From Rivularia sp. PCC 7116 (lineage in GTDB: Bacteria; Cyanobacteriota; Cyanobacteriia; Cyanobacteriales; Nostocaceae), in assembly GCF_000316665.1 (NCBI RefSeq), contig NC_019678.1, forward strand, positions 2,976,001 to 3,040,000: a stretch of DNA of 64,000 bases, read 5' to 3'. The position numbers were made by a program, and so were the translations under genes. The notes below the pieces were generated by a model. That model saw only the letters and a list, made by a program, of their open reading frames with translations. It ran no database searches and was not told the origin of the DNA. Shown here one piece after another: positions 8,927 to 19,117 of this stretch (positions within the stretch are counted from its first letter, which is position 1; every line of letters begins with the position of its first letter).

Positions 8927-9583
8927 CTACCCAAAATTAGGCTTGTGTCGGATCAAATTCATAAACTCCTCGCGAGTTTTGGCATCTTCAGCAAATACTC
9001 CCCGCATCGCACTAGTAACAGTCCAAGAACCTGGTTTTTGCACCCCGCGCATTACCATACACATGTGACTAGCTTCTAAAACCACAGCCACCCCTTGTGG
9101 TTTTAATAAACCCTGTAGTGCATCAGCAATTTGTACGGTAAGACGTTCCTGCACCTGTAAGCGTCGTGCATACATTTCGCAAATTCGAGCAACTTTAGAT
9201 AATCCGATTACCTTTCCATTTGGAATATAGGCTACATGAGCGCGACCAATAACTGGTAAAATATGGTGTTCGCAAGAACTGAAAACATCAATGTCTCGAA
9301 CCAATACCATTTCGTTGGCATCTTCAGTAAATACTGCACCATTTAACAGTTCATCGAGAGACTCATGATATCCCTTAGTGAGAAACTGCAAAGCTTTGAC
9401 AACTCTTTTTGGCGTATCTTTTAGTCCTTCACGATTTGGATCTTCTCCTAATCCAATCAGTAAAGTACGTACAGCCTCCATCATTTCTGCTTCGGTTACA
9501 TTTGGAGGATGAGTTTCCTGTTTGGATAAAGACGATAACGTCCGATTAGAAGAAGGGAGTTCAGGACGAATAGATAGAGTCAT
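8927..9583 (-). CDS. folE: GTP cyclohydrolase I
   Basis: First enzyme of tetrahydrofolate and pterin synthesis: GTP to 7,8-dihydroneopterin triphosphate. 218 residues from ATG 9583 (an in-frame TTG lies at 9607). Zn ligands are seen in SSCEHHILP (Cys, His) and SHMCMVMRG (Cys). The PKRVVKA and [12 protein letters not shown] segments are also typical. The N-terminal 30 residues are Ser/Thr/Pro-rich and variable. Single-gene unit converging on the pentapeptide gene. Confidence 0.97.
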   Translation of the reverse strand: MTLSIRPELPSSNRTLSSLSKQETHPPNVTEAEMMEAVRTLLIGLGEDPNREGLKDTPKRVVKALQFLTKGYHESLDELLNGAVFTEDANEMVLVRDIDVFSSCEHHILPVIGRAHVAYIPNGKVIGLSKVARICEMYARRLQVQERLTVQIADALQGLLKPQGVAVVLEASHMCMVMRGVQKPGSWTVTSAMRGVFAEDAKTREEFMNLIRHKPNFG

Positions 9584-9607
9584 TATCTGAGTTCCATTAC
9601 TTGTCAA

Positions 9608-10033
9608 TAATTAGTATTTAGTTATTGGTTGTTAGTTTCTGCTAGCATCACCTTCATCCCAACTACTAATTACTAATGTTTTCTTAATACTTTTTAATCA
9701 TAACAAATTATTTTTGACTAAAAAAATATTTATTTTTCGTCCTTAAAAATAGTCGAGAGTGACATATTTTTCAACAGTAATATTTAGTATTTTTTTACAA
9801 ATAGTGTGTAAGATATAACGATATTTTTGATTATGAAAATAGTTTTTTGGTTAAAACATAATATTTTTTACTCGGTCAATATGCAGAAATACTGCTATAA
9901 CTTATTATCAAATAAACTATGACGAGTGATAACCATAGATTCAATAAATGATTTCAGGAATATAACCAAAATAAATTTGATCTTAGTTCTCAGTATAAAA
10001 AATTATAGTGAAATATTTTTTGAATTCATAAAT
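9608..10033. other. AT-rich intergenic region
   Basis: About 430 bases of very AT-rich sequence upstream of folE and downstream of the 86-residue gene. It should hold the folE promoter. No coding frame, structured RNA or repeat was recognised. Confidence 0.6.
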
Positions 10034-10294
10034 TTAATGTTTGCCTATAAGAAGAGAAATATCCGCAAGCTTAATATCCGCAATTTTTTTGTGAATTTTA
10101 TACTGCCGCACGGGATTATCCATGATCGAAATTACCGTTTCAATTGGCGGACAGTCTGCTTCTTTACACTGTAATTGACTCAAACAAATAGAAATATCTT
10201 CGTCAATTTCTAAGCATTGATAAATCCATTTTTTAACTTGCTTTATTTGTTGAGATGTAACTTCAGTTGTCTCTCTACTGAATGCAAAATTCAT
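10034..10294 (-). CDS. conserved small protein, function unknown
   Basis: 86 residues, soluble, starting at ATG 10292-10294. The recognisable core is LQCKEADCPPIETVISI followed by QYKIHKKIADIKLADI. The Cys-x4-Cys-Pro-Pro element looks like a conserved motif of a small family, but I cannot assign a role. It is a single gene in an AT-rich setting. Confidence 0.65.
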   Translation of the reverse strand: MNFAFSRETTEVTSQQIKQVKKWIYQCLEIDEDISICLSQLQCKEADCPPIETVISIMDNPVRQYKIHKKIADIKLADISLLIGKH

Positions 10295-10744
10295 ATCAAT
10301 TTTACGATTATCTATTCTATATAGTTTTGAGTAATTATGCTTTGTTTCGCAAACAGCATAGACATAACCACGCTATATTAGAAGCATAAATTGCCGTTAA
10401 AGTTCCTTTAAATCGTCAATATTTTTATTAAATAATTTTACTTAATAATTAAGATTAATAGTATTTTAAATTACCCGAAAAGGTCGCTGATTGACTCCAG
10501 AATTTAAAGTATACTTTGTTTATTTGTCTGTCTTATTAATCATTATGAGAAAAAATATGCTTTCAAGTCCACTTGAATATAAAACTCGTACCCAAGCGCT
10601 CAACTACAGGAATTAAGCAACTTCGAGCATGTAATTTCAGCTTGATAACGTGTTCGTTTAATAAGTTATCCGAAAATTTATACTTAAAGGGATTTAGAAA
10701 CCTAGTTTTTTCAGCCAGGTTTCTAAGATTATTTCCCATTGTCT
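10295..10744. other. AT-rich intergenic region with hairpin
   Basis: About 450 bases between two leftward genes. It holds a hairpin at 10696-10724 (AGAAACCTAG/CCAGGTTTCT) just downstream of the beta-barrel gene, which could terminate it. The remainder is AT-rich and shows no supported gene. Confidence 0.5.
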
Positions 10745-11239
10745 TTAAAACCTTAAACCAACACCACCTTGTATGGAAACAGCGGTATCATTCTGGTCGC
10801 GATAAGCGTCGAAAGCAATAATCGCATTACCGAAAATCACAGTGTTGCTATTAGGCACCATATAATCAACACCGGGCTGCAAAGCAAAACTGACTTTATT
10901 ACCCACGGGAGAAGGTGTATCCCCACCAGCTAAAACTAATCCAGCTCCTAGATAAGCATCAGTCTGCCAGTTAAGAGGAACATCGTAAGAAACCATTGGT
11001 ACAACCGCCGTGTTTTCACCAATTAAAGCCTGGGTACGAAAAGATATGGGTGTTTCTAATAGCTTGTAACGGACTGCAAGAACTCCACCAACTTGAGCGC
11101 CATCGGAAATACCAACAGTCGGACCGACACCAACATAACTACCGTATGCGACTTGAGCTTGCGCGGGTTTTGTCGATAAAGCCAAACTCAAACTCGAACT
11201 AATTAAAGCTGTGGAAGCCAAATACTTAAGACATTTCAT
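10745..11239 (-). CDS. secreted outer-membrane beta-barrel-like protein
   Basis: 164 residues from ATG 11237-11239 (preceded by GGGGGTTGG; a TTG lies 18 bases further out). A signal peptide ends at KPAQAQ. The rest is Gly-rich with alternating beta strands, and the C terminus is GGVGLRF with a terminal Phe, as in outer-membrane barrels. It probably spans or lines the outer membrane. Function is not readable. Confidence 0.75.
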   Translation of the reverse strand: MKCLKYLASTALISSSLSLALSTKPAQAQVAYGSYVGVGPTVGISDGAQVGGVLAVRYKLLETPISFRTQALIGENTAVVPMVSYDVPLNWQTDAYLGAGLVLAGGDTPSPVGNKVSFALQPGVDYMVPNSNTVIFGNAIIAFDAYRDQNDTAVSIQGGVGLRF

Positions 11240-11429
11240 TTTCCAACCCCCAAACAATTTTAGATTTTAGGTTTTGCGTAAAATTAGAGGGAAGATGTTC
11301 TTCTTCAAAACTTTTTTCAGAAAGATTTTGGATTTATGGAAAAACATCTAGCACTTAGGAGTTAAGAATAAGGAGTTAGTAGTTGAAAATTATCTCCCCA
11401 TCTCCTTGTCTCCCTATTTACTATTTTTA

Positions 11430-13571
11430 CTACGGACAATACTTGTTATGAAAACCTCCTTGAGTACAAATATAAGCTTTTTGATTATCATCTAAATTTT
11501 TAACTTGACTAAAATCAACTCCTCTAACAACAGCAGACTGAATTCCAGTTGTTGGAGTATCTACAAACTTGTCTGCTGGATTTTGCTGTCTTGCAGAGAG
11601 TATTGTTCCTTGAAAATCTGCTCCTGCTAAATTTGCACCCCGCAAATCGGCAAGACTAAGGTCTGCATTTCGTAAGTTAACGTTTTGTAAATTCGTAGAG
11701 CGTAAAATGGCACCAGTCAGTCTTGCCGCACTTAGATTAGCATTACTTAAATTGGCGCGGTCAAGATAAGCTGAAGACAAGTCGGCTCCTTGCCACTCAG
11801 TTTTGATTAAATTAGCGTTAGACAACTGCGTTCCGATGGCAACAACACGACCCAAACGAGCGCCGTATAAATCAGCATCGTTTAATCTAGCTTCACCTAA
11901 GTCTGCTCCTGTTAAACTTGCATTCTCTAAAACAGCATTGCGTAAATCCGCTTTTGCTAGGCTAGCGCTACTAAGGTTAGCCCCAACCAAACGTGCAGCA
12001 GATAAGTTTGCTTTATTCAAGTTTGAACGGCTTAAATTGGTACGAACCATTAAAACTCGACTAAGATTCGCACCGCTTAAATTAGCTTGTTTTAGCTGGG
12101 CTTGACTTAAATTGGCAATCCAGTCATCATAGGTGTCCCAACGACCATCTTTACCGGGTCCGCGAAAACGACTACCGGTAAAACTGGCTTTATCCAAATT
12201 TGCGTACTTGAAATCAATTCCCCATAAATCAACTTTGTCTAATGCCAAGTTAAAACCAGAATTTTTTGCTTCTCCGTTTTGAGATAGTTGGATGCGGCTT
12301 AAATCAATACCATTTGTTTTACCGTTATAAACAAATAGAATTTTATTAATTGCCTGTTGGTTTGCATACAAACTTTTTTCTCGTAATTCTCGTTCTCTGG
12401 TTTTATTGCTAGGTAAAGAATCCAACTCTCGCTCTAATAACAGATTCATTCTTTTAAGCTCTGGAATAGCTTGAGTCCCAATACTTACCAAAGCTTGCTG
12501 GATACTTTGTACTAAACTGGGGTCGTTTTCTTTCACCAACAAACCAACGAGAAATTTGGTAGCTTGCGAATCTTTTAAAGTTCCTAAAGCTACAATTGTA
12601 TTCTGCTTATTGACTCTAGAATTGCCATAATACTGTTTTTCGAGTGTTAAAAACTGTCTGCTATTACTTTGCTGTATGGCTTTTTGATTTTCTTGAGTTT
12701 GAATATAAATTTGAGTGCCAACTAAAGTTATTAATACACCAGCCATACTTAATAGTGCGACTCCAAGCAAAGTCAGGCTGGGGTTTTGCCGCATCCAAAC
12801 CCATAAATTATCCTTTTTCTGGTTTTGGGGTGTTACAACAATTGATTCTATCTCTGCTTCTTCGTCTCCCTGCGCCCACATAGATTTATTCTTTCTACGT
12901 AAAAGCGCGGGATCGAAAGGAATGGTGGCATCAACCGTGTAAGTTCCTGCAACTCGATCGTGGATCGAGCGACCTTGACGCAACATCGGGAAACCCATTG
13001 CTTCAGCAAGGGACATTAACAATGCCAATAGTGCGAAAATACCAAGATTTGGGAACAATAAAGTGTAACGCCACAACATATAAGCTGCGGAAATAGGAAG
13101 AGCCAGACGACTTCCTTCCCTTAGCAAAACAGCCCTAAAACCGGGTGGTTGATTTTTGTTTTGGACTACTTTAATTCCAAACAAACGCTTAGGAGTAGTA
13201 CTGCCGGTTTTAGCCAATAAATACCATTGCCAGCTGCTGAGTGACAGAGGAGCTAATATTGCGATTGTCCATAAGAAATTAGTGGACCATGCGACATTGC
13301 GAGTACCATAACTGACGGGTAAAGCCAAAGGATAAGCAATTGTTCTTTCTGCTGCTACCAGTACTGGATTAAGCGGTACGCGCTCCATATTAGTTTTAGT
13401 ATTTGCATATGCGCCAATACCAAAAGGTACCAAACCGCTGACGGCACAAAGCGTAATCTCTGCGACCCAAGCCGCAACTCGCCGCGAAGAAAGCGAAAGC
13501 GGATTAGTTTTTCGAGTTTGTTTTGGTTGGGCCAATTTATTGCTACTTCTCCTTACCGTTGGAGTTGCCAT
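11430..13571 (-). CDS. RDD membrane protein with pentapeptide-repeat C terminus
   Basis: 713 residues. About 25-215 form an RDD-type multi-helix membrane domain (SSRRVAAWVAEITLCAVSGL; TPKRLFGIKVV; GRSIHDRVAGTYTV). About 265-292 is a further membrane helix (LTLLGVALLSMAGVLITLVG). About 300-400 is a helical segment resembling a HEAT repeat (NTIVALGTLKDSQATKFLVG). From about 440 to the end run A(N/D)LS pentapeptides, broken by variable inserts, ending in a Cys-containing tail. Topology suggests the beta helix is presented on one side of the membrane. Role unknown. Confidence 0.85.
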   Translation of the reverse strand: MATPTVRRSSNKLAQPKQTRKTNPLSLSSRRVAAWVAEITLCAVSGLVPFGIGAYANTKTNMERVPLNPVLVAAERTIAYPLALPVSYGTRNVAWSTNFLWTIAILAPLSLSSWQWYLLAKTGSTTPKRLFGIKVVQNKNQPPGFRAVLLREGSRLALPISAAYMLWRYTLLFPNLGIFALLALLMSLAEAMGFPMLRQGRSIHDRVAGTYTVDATIPFDPALLRRKNKSMWAQGDEEAEIESIVVTPQNQKKDNLWVWMRQNPSLTLLGVALLSMAGVLITLVGTQIYIQTQENQKAIQQSNSRQFLTLEKQYYGNSRVNKQNTIVALGTLKDSQATKFLVGLLVKENDPSLVQSIQQALVSIGTQAIPELKRMNLLLERELDSLPSNKTRERELREKSLYANQQAINKILFVYNGKTNGIDLSRIQLSQNGEAKNSGFNLALDKVDLWGIDFKYANLDKASFTGSRFRGPGKDGRWDTYDDWIANLSQAQLKQANLSGANLSRVLMVRTNLSRSNLNKANLSAARLVGANLSSASLAKADLRNAVLENASLTGADLGEARLNDADLYGARLGRVVAIGTQLSNANLIKTEWQGADLSSAYLDRANLSNANLSAARLTGAILRSTNLQNVNLRNADLSLADLRGANLAGADFQGTILSARQQNPADKFVDTPTTGIQSAVVRGVDFSQVKNLDDNQKAYICTQGGFHNKYCP

Positions 13572-13630
13572 TTAACACCGTTCCTATAAGTTGATTTTTA
13601 CGCAAAAATATAGCGTAGGGTAGAAATAAA

Positions 13631-13978
13631 TTATTCTTTTATTTGAGAACTGTTACCAGCCACGAAAAAATTGTATCCAAGGTACACTAATCCTGCTAGC
13701 AATGCCATACTTATAATAGAAGCAATCAGTTTTAGCGCTGCCTGTAAGATCGCAAAACCGAGCAATAATACTACTATCACAACTATCACTTTGGCTATCG
13801 CTGGCAAGTAGTAAAACCAGTTAATGGTTTGCATTAAGTAAAAAATGATGCTTCTTTGGTTTAGTTTATAAGTTGTTAATATTGGCAAAGGAGCAAGTTC
13901 TTTTGATTCGGAATTAATTTGAGTAACTAGCTTATAGAGGCGATACTCGTTCAAATTTTCTTGTTTTTGAGGGTTCAT
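13631..13978 (-). CDS. small membrane protein, unknown
   Basis: 115 residues: a polar N-terminal half and two hydrophobic helices (AKVIVVIVVLLLGFAIL; SMALLAGLVYLGYNFFV). It lies 60 bases downstream of the RDD/pentapeptide start on the same strand, but upstream of it in transcription, so the two may be cotranscribed. No family recognised. Confidence 0.65.
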   Translation of the reverse strand: MNPQKQENLNEYRLYKLVTQINSESKELAPLPILTTYKLNQRSIIFYLMQTINWFYYLPAIAKVIVVIVVLLLGFAILQAALKLIASIISMALLAGLVYLGYNFFVAGNSSQIKE

Positions 13979-14292
13979 GAATGTTTTCTACCTCAGCTAG
14001 GAAATTTATATGACAACAAATAAATATATAGACTGCAATTGGCAGTTATGTATGTGATTTTATCTAACAAAACTGTGTATAAGGCAACTATAGTTTACCT
14101 GATTTAATCTTTTGATACAGTATGAGATAAAGAAAATAATTCAAGATTGGATATATACAAATAAATATGTAGTCACAAGATAAATCGAAAATATGCGGAT
14201 TAACGATTTTGTAACTGAAGATAAGTTTGTGCTTATTAAATATTAATTATTTAAATACGCTTGTATAAAATTACAAAAGCATTATTGAAAAA
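13979..14292. other. divergent promoter region
   Basis: About 310 AT-rich bases between the leftward membrane-protein gene and the rightward secreted-protein gene. It must hold both promoters; no clear motif or repeat was seen. Confidence 0.5.
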
Positions 14293-14733
14293 ATGAAAAC
14301 TTCTACTTTTATTAAATTTGCTCCAATAGTTTTGGCATTAAGCTTAATTTTCACCAGCTTTCAAATGGCTAAAGCTGAGGTTATACAAATTGAACGCGAT
14401 TTTCAACCAGATCCCCTAACTCTTAGCGGTACATCTGGAGGGTTTGAAAAAAGTAATTGTGGCAACATTGGCACAACCCCCAGCCAGGTTATAGAAGTTG
14501 CAGAATCACTACCTTACCTACGCTTGACAGTAGAAAGCAAGGGAAAGCCAACATTATTGATTGACGGTCCAGAAGGTCGTTTTTGCGTATTAGGGGATAG
14601 TTATTCTCAAGATAAGCCAGAAATTTCTGGATATTGGCAGGCAGGAAAGTATTCTTTGTACATAGGCGATTTGTCTAAGCAGCAGCATTCCTACACCCTC
14701 TTAATATCCCAACAGAAGATGCCACAAAAATAG
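14293..14733 (+). CDS. secreted protein, PPC-like beta domain
   Basis: 146 residues. A signal peptide (hydrophobic core IVLALSLIFTSF) is cleaved after about AKA. The mature domain has PTLLIDGPEGRFC and SGYWQAGKYSLYIGDL, which recall the pre-peptidase C-terminal beta sandwich. Two Cys (in SNCGN and RFCVL) may form a disulfide. Periplasmic or external; role unknown. Confidence 0.7.
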   Translation: MKTSTFIKFAPIVLALSLIFTSFQMAKAEVIQIERDFQPDPLTLSGTSGGFEKSNCGNIGTTPSQVIEVAESLPYLRLTVESKGKPTLLIDGPEGRFCVLGDSYSQDKPEISGYWQAGKYSLYIGDLSKQQHSYTLLISQQKMPQK

Positions 14734-14827
14734 TTAAATGTCAAGAAACAAAGGTTTTAGATCCTTATTTGACAAAGCAATGGATGTTATACCTGTAATT
14801 TGAATTTGCCAATCATTGAGAGAGATT

Positions 14828-15214
14828 CTACTCTTCAAGTGATTTTGCAGGTACTTCTACTGCTGTCACGTCAATAGTTCCTTCTGGAGTGAAGCGTTGG
14901 AGAGTCCGATTTTGTATAAGCAATTTTTCGCCACAGCTAGGACATTGTAGCTGAGTATTGTTCAAGCCCGTAATTTGTGCAGAGCAAACCGGACAGTTAT
15001 CGACAATCAAACTACGTTGTAACCACCAACGAAACCCGAAAAAAGCCACAATAGGTGCTATAAACAGTAATCCAAGAATAATTAATAACGAATTAACTAA
15101 CCAACCCAAGCCGAACGTACCCAGCAACCAAACAATTGCGAATAGGGTAAGCCAAGGACGTAGATGAGATAAATTTGATTGAAAGGTTTTAAAGCTCATT
15201 TTTAAATAATCCAA
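14828..15214 (-). CDS. membrane protein with zinc-ribbon tail
   Basis: 128 residues. Two adjacent hydrophobic helices (about 20-65, with LLGTFGLGWLVNSLLIILGL) are followed by a cytosolic zinc ribbon: CPVCSAQI, then CPSCGEKL, a standard C-x2-C pair. An acidic tail ends it. It is single and leftward; function not recognised. Confidence 0.75.
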   Translation of the reverse strand: MDYLKMSFKTFQSNLSHLRPWLTLFAIVWLLGTFGLGWLVNSLLIILGLLFIAPIVAFFGFRWWLQRSLIVDNCPVCSAQITGLNNTQLQCPSCGEKLLIQNRTLQRFTPEGTIDVTAVEVPAKSLEE

Positions 15215-15391
15215 GTCTCCTTCTAGGATAGCGAGTTTATCTTACAGTCAAGCTAAGTCCTTGAAATAAAATATTAAAAAATTATACAAACGAAAAAGGT
15301 TAAGAATCGAAAGATGGTGGATAGAGAGACAAAGGAGGCAAGTCTACTAAAAGAAAAGAATTTCTAGCCCCCAATTCAAGGCTCCCAACTC

Positions 15392-16579
15392 CTAACTTTT
15401 TTTGATTGAAGATAAAAACTGTTGCTGCAATCGTTTTTGAAACGCTTCTATGCCAAATTCTGATATTGCCTGTTTTCTCAACCATGCTCCATCACAGCGT
15501 TGGTCATCTCCTTTGAGAATTTCGATACAAGCTGCTGCAACAGCATCTGAATCGCGATGCGGTACTCGCCAACCCAATTTACCATCTTGTAATGGATCGG
15601 CAGAACCATCGTCATCACCCGATAATACCGGTACGCCACAAGCCATTGCTTCTAAATAAACAATACCAAAACCTTCTTGAGACGGCATAATATAAGCATC
15701 AGCGAGACGATAATGCTCTACTAATTCCTCTGTAGGAACGAATCCAGCAAAGACTACCTTATCTTCAACTCCTAAATCTTTTGCTAACTGCATTAAGCGG
15801 GGTTTGTCATCACCACGTCCAATTACTAAATATTTAACTTCAGGAAAAACTGTTTGTATTTGCGATAATGCTCGAATTGTAACATCTACTCCTTTGTAAA
15901 TATCACCAGACCACAATCGCGTTACGCTCATCAAAACTTTTGCTTGCTTCAATCCGTAATGTTCCAATAAATTTTCTGGTTTTGCTCCTGGAGTAAAGCG
16001 ATCGCCATTGACAGCACAAGGCAAAATTTTGATTTTACTAGTATTTAAACTATTGGCACTACTAGCAATTTCACGAGTATAGCGACTTACCGTCCAAATT
16101 TGTGAAGCTTTTTGGAGATTAGTTTGAGTTAATTTAGGTAATGGCTGCCAAACCTCTTTACCATGAGTAATTACGGTATAGGGGATCCCCAAAGGTTGAC
16201 ATAAAGTACCAATTAAAGGGGCGAGGTAAGCGTGACCGCAGTATACATGATCGGGACGTTGTTGAATTAGACATTTCAGCAATGCCAAAGTCATTTTTGT
16301 TCGTCCGACTTGAAAAGATTTAGCTTTGAAATAGTGAAATTGCAATCGTTCCGATTCAAAAGGATTAGCACAACCTTTTGAATCTCTTAGTAAAAATACT
16401 TCTCCATAAAGCGGTTCTGATAATGTGTTATAAGCTTTAAACACATCTTTTACATAGGATTGAATACCACCTTCACGAGAAAAAACTTCTAAAAAAACAA
16501 AAAGATGATTGAGCTTTTGATTGTTGTTGCTCTTTCTCAAATTAACGTATTTTTTTTTATTTGTTTTTGTAATTAACAT
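15392..16579 (-). CDS. glycosyltransferase family 4
   Basis: 395 residues, GT-B fold. The N-terminal domain has FSREGGIQSYVKD (acceptor loop). The C-terminal domain has SVTRLW, LVIGRGDDKPRL, VVFAGFVPTEELVEHYRLADAYIMPS and EGFGIVYLEAMACGVPVL, the EX7E nucleotide-sugar site. It adds a sugar to an exopolysaccharide or lipid precursor in the cytosol. It is isolated, with a 990-base upstream region. The Lys/Asn-rich first 20 residues may not belong to the true start. Confidence 0.9.
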   Translation of the reverse strand: MLITKTNKKKYVNLRKSNNNQKLNHLFVFLEVFSREGGIQSYVKDVFKAYNTLSEPLYGEVFLLRDSKGCANPFESERLQFHYFKAKSFQVGRTKMTLALLKCLIQQRPDHVYCGHAYLAPLIGTLCQPLGIPYTVITHGKEVWQPLPKLTQTNLQKASQIWTVSRYTREIASSANSLNTSKIKILPCAVNGDRFTPGAKPENLLEHYGLKQAKVLMSVTRLWSGDIYKGVDVTIRALSQIQTVFPEVKYLVIGRGDDKPRLMQLAKDLGVEDKVVFAGFVPTEELVEHYRLADAYIMPSQEGFGIVYLEAMACGVPVLSGDDDGSADPLQDGKLGWRVPHRDSDAVAAACIEILKGDDQRCDGAWLRKQAISEFGIEAFQKRLQQQFLSSIKKS

Positions 16580-17568
16580 TTTTTATATTTCCAATATATA
16601 TTATTAAGATGACTAAAATTTATTATCCAATTGCGTTAGCGATAATTGTATGGTTCGCTAAATTTATATTAGTAATATAGTCTTCAAAACTAATAATTAT
16701 ATTCACGCTAATTGTTTGAAGACAATGTTTTTTTAGATTGTGCTTTCGATTTTTCTGTTTTTTTACAGTTTTTTAGATAAAACGATTAGATAAAACAATC
16801 TGTATAAATATGTTTCATTAATTAAAGGTGAAAAAAAACAACGCACTGAATAGTTTTGGCTCTCGCTGCCAAATTGTAACAAATATCTAGCTGTAACTCT
16901 AATGCTATGTATACGGGTATCTAAAAAAATATTTTATACACTTTTTATAAGTATTAGATATTTATGAAATTTATTTAAAATTTATTCAAACTAAAGCAGC
17001 AAATTTGTTTAAAATTTTATATAAGATTTCTATAATAGATATATAACCTGTATTAATGCTGAATGATTACTTGTAATAAAACTTTCTTGCACTTAAGTTA
17101 AGTTATTCACAGTTTGTCTGCTGCGATTCAAATATTAAGTCTAAACCGTCTGACAGACACTACAAGAATTTAAACTTTTTCAGCTATACAATGTAACTGT
17201 GCAGTAACTGACAAAGCAGAATAAGTAAGTCAGCATAAAAAATTGAAGTTATGTCCACAGCGAATGGAACGTCACCGCAACGTCTGTCGTTCACCTTCAC
17301 CGCAGGTTGTCTCGAATAGTTAGATCGCGATCCCAAAAGTTTTGTGGGAATACATTCTGTTATATAGTTAAGTTTATTTGTGCCGACTTACTTACTTAAA
17401 TTTTTCCTTACCTTGGCAATGCGCGTTTTGTTAAAAATCTCGGAAAATACGAACATGCTCTCAAAAAATTTCATTAAATCCAGTTAAATAGATTTTTTGC
17501 CAAATCGAAGATGCTTGGGACTTACTTGTCAAATAACGTACAGATTTTATAATCATCCCTAGCCCCAA
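16580..17568. other. long AT-rich intergenic region
   Basis: About 990 bases upstream of the glycosyltransferase and downstream of the anti-sigma gene. It is mostly AT-rich. A patch at about 17255-17345 is clearly richer in G+C (CACCGCAACGTCTGTCG, CACCGCAGGTTGTC) and contains TCGCGATCCC. It could be a small RNA or a promoter, but I could not fold a convincing structure and see no gene. Confidence 0.45.
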
Positions 17569-18009
17569 TTAATTTTCTTGCGTACCATATTTGACGATGA
17601 GCAAACAGTTTCTGCCATCCGTATCGCGTTCGTAAACAACTTTATCAGCTAATCTTCTCAATAGAAACCACCCATACCCCCCTACTTGTAGAGTACCGGG
17701 TTCTGGTTCGGCTATTGCATCTGGATTAAATGGCTTACCGTAATCCCAGATTCTAATTTCTAGTTTGTCATTCCACAGCAATACATCAATATCAATGTTT
17801 GTTTCTGGTGGTAAAGCTTGATGCGCGTGACGAACGGCATTTGTAAAGCCTTCGGCTAATGCTAAATTAAGTCGATATTGTTGACTTTCGAGCCAACTAA
17901 GCCCAGACAAATTACGCAGACAGAATTGTTCAAACCACTGTTGTACTAGGTTTAGAAGCTTGAGTTCGCTCTTAACCGTCAGATGGTCTTGCTCCACAAT
18001 TGCTAGCAT
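17569..18009 (-). CDS. RsbW-type anti-sigma factor/serine kinase
   Basis: 146 residues, HATPase_c_2 fold. The N box is AEGFTNAVRHAHQ, the G1 box is IWDYGKPFNP and the G2 box is GGYGWFLLRRLADKV. Such proteins bind a sigma factor or a STAS antagonist and phosphorylate the latter on Ser. No partner gene is adjacent. A related partner-switching set lies at 62.3-64 kb of the window. Confidence 0.88.
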   Translation of the reverse strand: MLAIVEQDHLTVKSELKLLNLVQQWFEQFCLRNLSGLSWLESQQYRLNLALAEGFTNAVRHAHQALPPETNIDIDVLLWNDKLEIRIWDYGKPFNPDAIAEPEPGTLQVGGYGWFLLRRLADKVVYERDTDGRNCLLIVKYGTQEN

Positions 18010-18528
18010 TGACCTTGACTTCTATATTAGTGAATTAGTTTTACTTACATCTTTTATAGTTTATAAAACTCAGATTTTAAAATCTGATTTGCTCTTCTTA
18101 CTTTAAAAAGTCCCATGCATAATCTAAATTCACTGGGGTTCGCTCATGGACTTAAATGCTTATTCAAATTTACGAGGACTCCATATGTTAGCTATTTTAC
18201 TACTTTACTATATATCCTTAAATAGATATTTAGACTCTAATACAATAGTCTCGATCTCCAATTACGTTTTGTTGATATTTTGCTGATAGAGGGTTCTGGG
18301 ATTGTCAAAGTAGGGAAAGAAAAAAGAGCTTTAAGGTGTTTTAGATTATAGTTTATTCTGTAACGCTTTAAATATTATCTTCAAAAATTTTTTAAAAATT
18401 ATTATACTTAGTTCAAGTATTTATACTTAGCTTAAGCTTTTGACTATTAATTGCTAAAGGTAACTTTCAATATCCCACGCTATCAAGCTAAAATCAGTCA
18501 AATCGATACAATTATAAGTTTTATTAAA
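18010..18528. other. AT-rich intergenic region
   Basis: About 520 bases between petD and the anti-sigma gene, both leftward. It holds the anti-sigma promoter region. Nothing beyond AT-rich sequence was recognised except the hairpin listed next. Confidence 0.5.
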
Positions 18529-18599
18529 TTTAGCGCCTGTTAGAGTTTCCCAAAAGCACCTACAAAAGCACTTTTAAGAGAAACTCCACAGGCGCTAAA
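18529..18599 (-). terminator. large hairpin downstream of petD
   Basis: Arms TTTAGCGCCTGT/ACAGGCGCTAAA extend inward through AGAGTTTC/GAAACTC, giving about 20 pairs with few mismatches and a 26-30 base loop. It begins 36 bases after the petD stop. It is much stronger than an ordinary terminator and lacks a long T run, so it may protect the petBD mRNA 3' end. Confidence 0.65.
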
Positions 18600-18634
18600 G
18601 CCTACCTATGCTTTTAAAAAGCTACAAAGCTCCC

Positions 18635-19117
18635 CTAGAAAAGTCCTAAAGTAAGAGACTTGTCCAATGGGAAAGTTGCGCCAATACCTAAATAGATAGT
18701 AACCAAAGTTCCAAAGAGGAATACAGCGGTAGCTACGGGACGACGGAAAGGATTTTGAAACTTGTTCACGTTTTCAATGAAGGGAACAAGAATTAATCCT
18801 AAAGGCACTGCAGCCATTGCTAACACCCCTAAAAGTTTGTTAGGAAGCGAACGCAAAATTTGGAAAACTGGGTACAAATACCACTCAGGTAAAATTTCTA
18901 AAGGTGTTGCAAATGGATTTGCTGGTTCTCCTGTCATCGCAGGATCTAGCACTGCTAGAGCTACGATACAAGCGAAGGAACCCATAATTACAACTGGGAA
19001 AACGTAGAGCAAGTCATTAGGCCAAGCAGGTTCACCATAATAATTGTGACCCATGCCTTTTGCTAATTTGGCTCTCAATTGTGGATCGCTTAGATCCGGT
19101 TTCTTTACTGTTGCCAT
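18635..19117 (-). CDS. petD: cytochrome b6f complex subunit IV
   Basis: 160 residues, the usual length. Thylakoid membrane subunit that forms the quinol-oxidation site with cytochrome b6. Seen: the conserved [14 protein letters not shown] at the first helix end, [26 protein letters not shown], and three hydrophobic helices. Second gene of the petB-petD pair, separated by 244 bases. Confidence 0.98.
   Translation of the reverse strand: MATVKKPDLSDPQLRAKLAKGMGHNYYGEPAWPNDLLYVFPVVIMGSFACIVALAVLDPAMTGEPANPFATPLEILPEWYLYPVFQILRSLPNKLLGVLAMAAVPLGLILVPFIENVNKFQNPFRRPVATAVFLFGTLVTIYLGIGATFPLDKSLTLGLF

Noticed and set aside
17220-17350. G+C-richer patch in the long gap as a structured small RNA
   Set aside because: No stable stem with convincing pairing was found by eye; kept only as a note.
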